A stretch of DNA of 9,882 nt from an uncultured Bryobacterales bacterium (GTDB taxonomy: Bacteria > Acidobacteriota > Terriglobia > Bryobacterales > Bryobacteraceae). Below the pieces are notes generated by a model that was not told the origin of the DNA, did no database searches, and saw only the letters and a list, made by a program, of their open reading frames with translations. The translations under genes were made by a program, and so were the position numbers. Below, in pieces: positions 1-5,483 of the stretch (position 1 is the first letter of the stretch; the number at the start of each line of letters is the position of its first letter). The DNA lies in the NCBI GenBank assembly GCA_937959285.1, contig CALGAR010000030.1:1-9882 (forward strand), given 5' to 3'.

Positions 1-69
1 GGTTACCTCGATCACAGCCACATCGATCCCGTCGAGCGAGGTGCCACTCATGATGCCGGCCACTCTCAT
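1..69 (-). CDS. anmK: Anhydro-N-acetylmuramic acid kinase, N-terminal 23 codons (partial)
   Basis: Reading the complement from 69 gives MRVAGIMSGTSLDGIDVAVI and then EVT before the window ends. The GIMSGTSLDGIDV stretch is the hallmark N-terminal nucleotide-binding signature of AnmK, the kinase that opens 1,6-anhydro-MurNAc from peptidoglycan turnover and makes MurNAc-6-phosphate in the cytoplasm. The ATG overlaps the mutS stop codon as ATGA (66-69), so translation is probably coupled to mutS on one transcript. Only the first few percent of the roughly 370-residue family length is visible, so intactness cannot be judged. The motif is distinctive enough that I see no good alternative. Confidence 0.88.
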   Translation of the reverse strand, partial: MRVAGIMSGTSLDGIDVAVIEVT

Positions 70-2672
70 GAACGCCTTAACTCCTGCTGAAGCTCGGCTA
101 GCAGTTGCAGCGCCTCGATCGGGCGTAGCTCGTCAAGATTCAGCGCACGGATGCGCTCCGCGATGTGATGATTTACGGGCTCAAAGAGCTGGATCTGCAC
201 GGGCTGGGCCGTTTTCGTGCGGCGCGGCGTCAGCTCCTCGGTCACCTGATGCTCGGATTTCTCATGTAGCGCCAGAATCTCCCGAGCGCGTTCGATCACG
301 GCTGTTGGAAGAGCCGCGAGCCGGGCAACCTCAATTCCGTAAGAGCGATCGGCACTTCCCGGTTCCACTTTCCGCAGAAAGATCACCTGATCGCCAGCCT
401 CCTTCACCGAGACATGGAGATTGCGCACACCCTCCAACTGATTCTCCAGCTCAGTGAGCTCGTGGTAGTGCGTAGCAAAAAGCGTCTTTGCGCGTATATT
501 ACGGTGAATGTACTCGACAACCGACCAGGCGAGAGCCAGGCCGTCATAGGTGGATGTGCCGCGGCCAATCTCGTCGAGCACAATCAAGCTGCGCGGCGTT
601 GCAGTATTGAGGATGACGGCCGTCTCTGTCATCTCGACCATAAAGGTGGACCGCCCGCGAGCGAGGTTGTCGGAAGCCCCGATCCTCGTGAACACCCGAT
701 CGATCAGGGGGAGAACTGCCTCATCAGCAGGAACGAAGCAGCCAATCTGAGCCAGAATGGCGATCAGCGCGGCCTGACGCAAGTACGTCGATTTGCCGCC
801 CATGTTAGGCCCGGTGATCACGGCGATGAACTCGCGAGAAGGGTCCAGGTAAAGATCGTTGGGGATGAAGCGGACGGCATCCCGCTCCGCAAGCTTTTCA
901 ATGACGGGATGGCGCCCGGCCAGAACTCGCATCTCTCCTGAGTCGGTGAAGCGCGGTCGGGTGTAGCGCCGTTCCGCAGAGACCTGGGCCAGGGCGGCTG
1001 TGACATCGAGCTCAGCAATCGCTGCCGCTGTCTGGCGAATTCGAACCGCGTGGGAGGCGGCAAACGCCCGGAGCTCGCTGAAGATCTGCTTCTCGATCTC
1101 CAGGATCTTTTCTTCGGCTTCCAAGATCTTGCTTTCGAGCGCCTTGAGTTCGGGCGTGGTAAAGCGCTCGGCGTTGACGAGCGTCTGCTTGCGCTCGTAG
1201 TCGGAAGGCGTCAGGTGGAGATTCGCCTTCGAAATCTCGATGTAGTACCCGAAGACGTTGTTGAAGCGGACCTTCAGCGATTGAATCCCGGTTCGCTCCC
1301 GCTCCCGGCCCTCTATAGCGGCAATGTATTGCTTGCTGTTCCGGCTGATATCGCGCAGCTCGTCGAGTTCCGCGTTGCATCCGTCACGCACGGTGCCGCC
1401 ATCCGCCACGTTGACCGGCGGTTCGTCTGCAATTGTTTCCAGGATCCGGTTACAGAGTTCAGGAATCTCATCCAGCGCTTCCGCCAGCGCGCGCAAACGT
1501 GCGGCACGAGCCTGACAGATCGACTCGCGCAGACGGGGAATTTTCGCCAGAGAGCGGCCAAGCGCAAGCACTTCTCTCGGCCCCGCGGTGCCGAGCGTGA
1601 CCTTCGCAAGCAGACGCTCCAGATCGAGCACTTGTCCAAGGATTTCGCGGACCTGTGCGCGCAGAATGGTGTCCTTGACCAAGTTCTCGAGCGCATCGAG
1701 GCGCGCTTCGATTTCCGTGAGGTCGAGCGAAGGCCGCAGCAGCCTTCGCCGCAGCAGGCGGCCTCCCATGCCCGTGACGGTTTGATCCAGCAGGCTCAGC
1801 AGCGTCGACTCGCGGCTGCCGCCGAGGTCCGCGGCAAATAAAGGGTCCACGAGCTCAAGATTGCGCACCGTGACCGCGTCGAGGACCATGCAGTCGCTGC
1901 GGTCATAGAATGCGGGCCTCTCCAAATGATCAAGCGCCGACCGCTGGGTGTCGCGGAGGTAGTGAAGAATGGCGCCAGCCGCGCAGACGGCAAGCTTCCG
2001 ATCGGCCAAGCCGCAGCCGTCCAGGCTGAGCAGCTTGAAATGCTCGCGCAGCAGGCGATCGGCGTAGTCATAATCAAAGATCCACGGCTCCAGTTCCGTC
2101 CGGAGCCTTCCGCTTCGATCCTCAAACAGGGACGGTGCTTCCGCAGGCAGCAGCACCTCCCGCGCATTGAGGTTATCGAGAGCGGCGGCGAGATCGTTCG
2201 CATCCAATTCCGTTACCCGGTACTCGCCGGTCGAGACATCGACATGAGCTAATCCGGCCCAGTTTCCCTTCTGAGCCACAGCAGCTAGGTAGTTGTTTTC
2301 GTGTGACCGCAGGACGGCGGATTCGGTTGCGGTTCCCGGCGTGATGATTCGGGTGACCTCGCGCTTCACCAAGCCCTTGCTGAACCGCGCATCTTCCATC
2401 TGGTCACAGAGAGCCACGCGGTAGCCCTTCTGGATCAGACGCGCGATGTAGCTCTCCGCCGAGTGGAACGGAACGCCGCACATCGGAATCGGCTGTCCCT
2501 TCTCCTTGTTCCTAGACGTGAGCGTGATCTCCAGCTCCCGTGCCGCGGTCACTGCGTCTTCATAGAAGAGCTCGTAGAAATCGCCGAGCCGGAACAGGAG
2601 AAGCGCATTCGGCACCTGCTGCTTAATGGCATGGTATTGCCGCATTAACGGCGTAGAAGCTTCGGAACTCAT
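66..2672 (-). CDS. mutS: DNA mismatch repair protein MutS
   Basis: This 868-residue protein binds mismatches and small loops and starts methyl- or nick-directed repair with MutL. The N-terminus has the mismatch-wedge motif GDFYELF (Phe32, Glu34). The connector and core/clamp domains follow, then the ATPase: Walker A GPNMGGKST at 621-629, Walker B LIVLDE near 696-701 running into the GRGTS signature, and ATHYHEL at 733-739. Near the C-terminus, QIQLF (826-830) fits the beta-clamp binding pentapeptide, and the last 30 residues fit the oligomerisation helices. Length is normal for MutS1 (E. coli 853). I chose the ATG at 2672 because the following residues align with family N-termini; a longer frame to 2849 would run through the upstream hairpin into gdh. 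The start has no clear Shine-Dalgarno. It lies 64 bp downstream of gdh and overlaps anmK. Confidence 0.97.
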   Translation of the reverse strand: MSSEASTPLMRQYHAIKQQVPNALLLFRLGDFYELFYEDAVTAARELEITLTSRNKEKGQPIPMCGVPFHSAESYIARLIQKGYRVALCDQMEDARFSKGLVKREVTRIITPGTATESAVLRSHENNYLAAVAQKGNWAGLAHVDVSTGEYRVTELDANDLAAALDNLNAREVLLPAEAPSLFEDRSGRLRTELEPWIFDYDYADRLLREHFKLLSLDGCGLADRKLAVCAAGAILHYLRDTQRSALDHLERPAFYDRSDCMVLDAVTVRNLELVDPLFAADLGGSRESTLLSLLDQTVTGMGGRLLRRRLLRPSLDLTEIEARLDALENLVKDTILRAQVREILGQVLDLERLLAKVTLGTAGPREVLALGRSLAKIPRLRESICQARAARLRALAEALDEIPELCNRILETIADEPPVNVADGGTVRDGCNAELDELRDISRNSKQYIAAIEGRERERTGIQSLKVRFNNVFGYYIEISKANLHLTPSDYERKQTLVNAERFTTPELKALESKILEAEEKILEIEKQIFSELRAFAASHAVRIRQTAAAIAELDVTAALAQVSAERRYTRPRFTDSGEMRVLAGRHPVIEKLAERDAVRFIPNDLYLDPSREFIAVITGPNMGGKSTYLRQAALIAILAQIGCFVPADEAVLPLIDRVFTRIGASDNLARGRSTFMVEMTETAVILNTATPRSLIVLDEIGRGTSTYDGLALAWSVVEYIHRNIRAKTLFATHYHELTELENQLEGVRNLHVSVKEAGDQVIFLRKVEPGSADRSYGIEVARLAALPTAVIERAREILALHEKSEHQVTEELTPRRTKTAQPVQIQLFEPVNHHIAERIRALNLDELRPIEALQLLAELQQELRRS

Positions 2673-2736
2673 GCTTACGAACGGAAAGGGCGGGCTTTTT
2701 GGGCCCGCCCCTTCATCATACGGTCTTAGGAGGAGG
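2673..2736 (-). promoter_or_regulatory. gdh-mutS spacer with possible mutS promoter element
   Basis: This 64-bp spacer holds a TATGAT hexamer on the minus strand (complement of 2715-2720), a 5/6 match to a bacterial -10 box. No convincing -35 lies 16-18 bases upstream. A start there would place the GC-rich hairpin at 2688-2710 in the mutS 5' leader. The sequence between the hairpin and the mutS ATG has no GGAGG-like ribosome site. The promoter reading is weak; the hairpin is the clearer signal. Confidence 0.2.
2688..2710 (-). terminator. Rho-independent terminator-like hairpin after gdh
   Basis: A perfect 8-bp stem (2688-2695 with 2703-2710, GGGCGGGC/GCCCGCCC) encloses a 7-base loop. It is followed on the minus strand by TTTCCGTT, a short and interrupted T-tract. 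It starts 26 bases after the gdh stop and ends 15 bases before the mutS ATG. It most likely terminates or attenuates gdh transcription. Because the T-tract is poor and the hairpin is close to the mutS start, it could also act as a partial attenuator or a leader structure. Confidence 0.55.
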
Positions 2737-4014
2737 CTACGCGTAGATGCCGCGCAATTTAATAGCGAATGCCACCCGATCGAGCGCCAGCATGTAGGCG
2801 GCCGTCCGGTTGTTAACGCCGTGCTTTTCCGCATAGGCGACGACGTCACGAAAGCTGTTGACCATGATCTCCTCCAGCCGGCCGTTCACAAGCTGCTCAT
2901 TCCAGAAGAATCCTTCGCGGTCCTGCACCCATTCGAAGTAAGACACGGTCACTCCTCCGGCATTCGCCAGGATGTCCGGCACAACGAAAATTTTTCTCTC
3001 TTCCAGGATGCGGTCCGCGGCGGCAGTCGTGGGACCGTTTGCCCCTTCGCAGAGGATCTTTGCACGAATGCGGTCAGCGTTATGGGAGGTGATTACGTTC
3101 TCTTTTGCAGCGGGCAGGAGAATGTCGCAGTCCAGGTACAGCGCCTCTTCCCGCGGCAGGTTCTCCGCTTCTTTAAAATCGAGGATCGATCCCGTCTCCG
3201 CTCGGTGAGCCATCAGAGCCGGAATGTCGAGGCCATGCGGATTGTAGACGGCGCCATCGACTTCAATCACGCAAACAATCTTGAAGCCCGCGCGCGCCAT
3301 CAGCTTCGCCGCCATGCCGCCCACGTTTCCGAAGCCCTGAATCACGACCCGCGTCTCGTTCGGCTCCAAACCGAATTTGCGGAGAGCCTGAAGGGCGACA
3401 ATCATGCAGCCCCGCCCAGTCGCCTCACGCCGCCCGCGAGATCCTCCCAACTGGAAGGGCTTGCCTGTCACCACGGCTGTAACTGTACTCCGTTTATGCA
3501 TCGAGTACGTGTCCATGATCCAGGCCATGGTCTGCTCATTGGTGTTCATGTCCGGCGCAGGAACGTCGCGCTCGGGGCCGATGAAGTCGATGAGCTCAGC
3601 CGTGTACCGCCGCGTGATCCGTTCCAACTCCCCCTGCGACAGCACAGAGGGATCGCAGACAACTCCGCCCTTTGCGCCTCCAAACGGGATGTTTACAACC
3701 GCGCACTTCCACGTCATCCACGACGCGAGCGCTCGCACCTCGTCGAGAGTGACGTCCGGAGCGAAGCGGATGCCGCCCTTTGCCGGACCACGGGCAATGG
3801 AATGCTGTACCCGATAACCCGTAAAAACCTCCAAACGGCCGTCATCCAATTGAACGGGAATGTGAACGGTGATTTCGGTGGCGGGAGATCTCAGTATCTT
3901 CCGAAGTCCGTCGTCGAGTCCCAGGCGCTCCGCGGCCTCGTCAAACCGAATTTCCGCAGCGTGCCAAGGATTCAACTCCTGGTCCGTGGAGGGAGTAGCT
4001 TCCTCCAGAATCAT
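2737..4014 (-). CDS. gdhA: Glu/Leu/Phe/Val-type glutamate dehydrogenase
   Basis: This 425-residue cytoplasmic enzyme reversibly converts glutamate and NAD(P)+ to 2-oxoglutarate, ammonium and NAD(P)H. The N-terminal dimerisation/substrate domain carries GPAKGGIR (Lys79), Lys103 and the catalytic-lysine motif PFGGAKGG (Lys115), followed by VPAPDMNTNE (Asp155). The Rossmann domain has the dinucleotide motif GFGNVGG (227-233), then CEGANGPTT (322-330) and ILANAGGVTVSYFEW (348-362). Length fits hexameric bacterial GDH. I chose the ATG at 4014 because GGAGGT (complement of 4022-4027) sits 7 bases ahead; an in-frame ATG at 4035 has only a weak site and would include that Shine-Dalgarno in the coding sequence. 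Cofactor preference cannot be settled by eye. Leucine dehydrogenase is unlikely given the length and the TNEQTMAW context. Confidence 0.95.
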   Translation of the reverse strand: MILEEATPSTDQELNPWHAAEIRFDEAAERLGLDDGLRKILRSPATEITVHIPVQLDDGRLEVFTGYRVQHSIARGPAKGGIRFAPDVTLDEVRALASWMTWKCAVVNIPFGGAKGGVVCDPSVLSQGELERITRRYTAELIDFIGPERDVPAPDMNTNEQTMAWIMDTYSMHKRSTVTAVVTGKPFQLGGSRGRREATGRGCMIVALQALRKFGLEPNETRVVIQGFGNVGGMAAKLMARAGFKIVCVIEVDGAVYNPHGLDIPALMAHRAETGSILDFKEAENLPREEALYLDCDILLPAAKENVITSHNADRIRAKILCEGANGPTTAAADRILEERKIFVVPDILANAGGVTVSYFEWVQDREGFFWNEQLVNGRLEEIMVNSFRDVVAYAEKHGVNNRTAAYMLALDRVAFAIKLRGIYA

Positions 4015-4021
4015 TTCGGAT

Positions 4022-4027
4022 ACCTCC
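4022..4027 (-). promoter_or_regulatory. Shine-Dalgarno deciding the gdh start
   Basis: On the minus strand this reads GGAGGT, separated by 7 bases from the ATG at 4014. It is the strongest ribosome site in the left block and argues for the shorter gdh start over the ATG at 4035 and over the long open frame reaching 4269 inside mtgA. Confidence 0.7.
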
Positions 4028-4069
4028 GCCCACATTATGACACCACCGCACTGTAGGAGATAGCAGCAG

Positions 4070-4780
4070 CTACCATCCCATGATCCGCATGCGCCGGAGA
4101 ATGATGCCTGCGTAGCGGTCCATTCGATGCGGCTTCCGTTTCCTTGGGGATGGAAGGATGGCCGCGAGCCGCGCTGCCTGCTCTCTGGTGAGATCAGACG
4201 CTGAGATCTTGTAGTGGTACTGCGCAGCCGCTTCGGCGCCGAACACCCCCGGTCCGAATTCGACCACATTCAGGTAAAGTTCCAGAATGCGGTCTTTCGA
4301 TAGGATGAGCTCCGCGAAGGGGACGAGTGAGAACTCCAGAGCTTTGCGGATCGCGGACCGGTGAGTCGTAAGGAACAGATTCTTTACGAGCTGCTGGGTG
4401 ATGGTTGAAGCGCCGCGCGGCACTTCTCCCTCTTCCAGACTTTCCGCAGCCGCCTCCTGCACAGCCTTCCAATCGATTCCACGGTGCTGGTAAAAGCGTG
4501 TATCTTCGGCGGCGATGACAGCATGCCTCAGATGTCGCGAAATTCGCGCCGCCGGCACGAACTGATACCGCTTCTTGTATGACCCGCGGACGAGCAGGGA
4601 TTCGATGCGCCTTTGAATTTGAATTCCCGTCGTCGGCGGGTTGATCCACTTTAACGCAACGAGTCCGGCGATGCAGAGGCCGTACCACCCGAGCAACAGG
4701 GCAATGGACCATAGCACAAGACGGCGCAGGAGTGCCCGGATGCCGCCGGCTTTCCTATGCTTCCGAAAGGAGGCCGGCAT
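4070..4780 (-). CDS. mtgA: Monofunctional biosynthetic peptidoglycan transglycosylase
   Basis: This 236-residue inner-membrane GT51 enzyme polymerises lipid II into glycan strands without a transpeptidase domain. A basic N-terminus precedes one membrane anchor (about 19-43). The GT51 motifs follow in order: AEDTRFYQHRGIDW (91-104, catalytic Glu92), RGASTITQQLVKNLFL (122-137), RKALEF (145-150), and ILELYLNVVEFGPGVFG (165-181, second catalytic-site Glu167). Length matches E. coli MtgA (242). The absence of any C-terminal penicillin-binding domain rules out a class A PBP. The start at 4780 is the only upstream ATG and has only a weak ribosome site. It heads the minus-strand block, 55 bp upstream of gdh, and diverges from the lipoprotein gene. 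Confidence 0.95.
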   Translation of the reverse strand: MPASFRKHRKAGGIRALLRRLVLWSIALLLGWYGLCIAGLVALKWINPPTTGIQIQRRIESLLVRGSYKKRYQFVPAARISRHLRHAVIAAEDTRFYQHRGIDWKAVQEAAAESLEEGEVPRGASTITQQLVKNLFLTTHRSAIRKALEFSLVPFAELILSKDRILELYLNVVEFGPGVFGAEAAAQYHYKISASDLTREQAARLAAILPSPRKRKPHRMDRYAGIILRRMRIMGW

Positions 4781-4955
4781 AGATTACTTTTGCGTTGCTG
4801 CGATCCAAATCATCACTGCCCGTCTTTCGCTTGAAGTGTATCATGCAGCCAGCCGGAATCTTACACGCGCCGGGCGCGCGCTGTACGACGGTGTAGCATG
4901 TCTAGAGGGAAGAGATGAATTTCAGTAGCGCCGCCGATCGTGGCGCCCGGCAGGA
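4781..4955. promoter_or_regulatory. Divergent intergenic region between mtgA and the lipoprotein operon
   Basis: This 175-bp spacer must hold promoters for both blocks. On the plus strand, TATCAT at 4839-4844 is a 5/6 -10 match directly preceded by TG, with a poor -35. A compact GC hairpin (4866-4870 with 4874-4878) follows. A second hairpin (4928-4932 with 4942-4946) lies just before the lipoprotein ATG, inside a possible leader ORF. I see no good sigma-70 pair for mtgA on the minus strand. Confidence 0.4.
4839..4844 (+). promoter_or_regulatory. Candidate -10 box for the lipoprotein operon
   Basis: TATCAT preceded by TG resembles an extended -10 element. The region 17 bases upstream (CTGCCC) matches TTGACA at only three positions. 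A start here would leave a leader of roughly 60 bases before the leader ORF at 4915. It is a guess from a short motif. Confidence 0.25.
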
Positions 4956-4959
4956 ATGA
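4915..4959 (+). CDS. Possible 14-residue leader peptide coupled to the lipoprotein gene
   Basis: ATG at 4915 opens a 14-codon frame, MNFSSAADRGARQE, preceded by GAGGG (4905-4909) five bases upstream, a better ribosome site than the lipoprotein gene itself has. Its TGA overlaps the lipoprotein ATG as ATGA (4956-4959). Translating ribosomes would melt the hairpin at 4928-4946 and terminate on the downstream start, which has only an AGGA touching its ATG. The peptide shows no amino-acid run typical of attenuation leaders. It may instead be a ribosome-loading device or a chance frame. Confidence 0.4.
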   Translation: MNFSSAADRGARQE

Positions 4960-5483
4960 AGCAGCATCTGGTTCTTGTACTGTGTCTTGCGGCGACGGGT
5001 TGCACGGCGCTGCCCGAATCCTATGCTCCGCCCATACAGCGGCGGCCGATTACGCCGCTCGATCCGAATTCGCTATCCGAGTTCGTGTACATGAACCAGA
5101 CGAACGCAGAAGCTCACCTCTTGCTCGACGTCAGCAAGCACCTGGAAGGCAATTCGTGGCGATGGACGCAGAAGAAGCCGACCTTTCGCTTCCAACTGCA
5201 ATCTGTCAACGGCCGCAAGTTCCGACTGGATTTCCGCCTCCATGAAACGATTCTCGAGCAGACCGGGCCTTTGACGATCACCGTCTCCGTCGACGGCAAT
5301 GTTTTGGGCCGGGAGACGTACAGAAACGCCGGAGAATATCGCTTTGAGAAGCCAGTTCCGCCGGAATGGCTGTCGCTCGACCGAGCCGTGATTGTCGCAG
5401 TGGAGCTGGATAAAGTCTGGGTGTCGCCCACCGACGGCGCAACTCTCGGGCTCATTTTGACCGGCGCCGGGTTCATCGAGTGA
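4956..5483 (+). CDS. Putative lipoprotein with a beta-rich domain, function unknown
   Basis: This 175-residue protein begins with a short signal peptide, MKQHLVLVLCLAATG, ending at Cys16. The ATGC site is an acceptable though not ideal lipobox, so it is probably a lipid-anchored envelope protein. A proline-rich linker (about 19-37) leads to a mature domain of alternating hydrophobic strands (about 75-175), with PLTITVSVDG near 105-114, a Gly-Glu-Tyr turn, and a final segment with VWVSPTD (154-160). The pattern suggests a single beta-sandwich of the kind sometimes found next to glycosyltransferases; that is my impression, not a family match. No upstream in-frame start exists, because a TAG lies at 4926. 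Its stop overlaps the GTG of the GT-C gene, so the two are very likely co-translated and may work together at the membrane. Confidence 0.85.
   Translation: MKQHLVLVLCLAATGCTALPESYAPPIQRRPITPLDPNSLSEFVYMNQTNAEAHLLLDVSKHLEGNSWRWTQKKPTFRFQLQSVNGRKFRLDFRLHETILEQTGPLTITVSVDGNVLGRETYRNAGEYRFEKPVPPEWLSLDRAVIVAVELDKVWVSPTDGATLGLILTGAGFIE

Noticed and set aside
1050..1841. A 263-codon plus-strand open frame opposite mutS
   Set aside because: Antisense to the conserved MutS core, no motif and no credible ribosome site; a shadow frame.
2626..4056. A 476-codon plus-strand open frame opposite gdh
   Set aside because: It lies almost fully antisense to a confidently identified GDH, its composition (Arg/His/Pro-rich, no recognisable motifs) is typical of shadow frames in GC-rich DNA, and its start lies inside mutS.
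4866..4878. CGCGC-CGG-GCGCG hairpin as a terminator or operator
   Set aside because: Only five base pairs with a three-base loop in GC-rich DNA and no following T-tract; too little to call a site.
4641..4928. A 95-codon plus-strand frame spanning the mtgA 5' end and the divergent spacer
   Set aside because: It begins inside mtgA on the opposite strand, shows no conserved features, and ends before the lipoprotein gene without a relation to its start.
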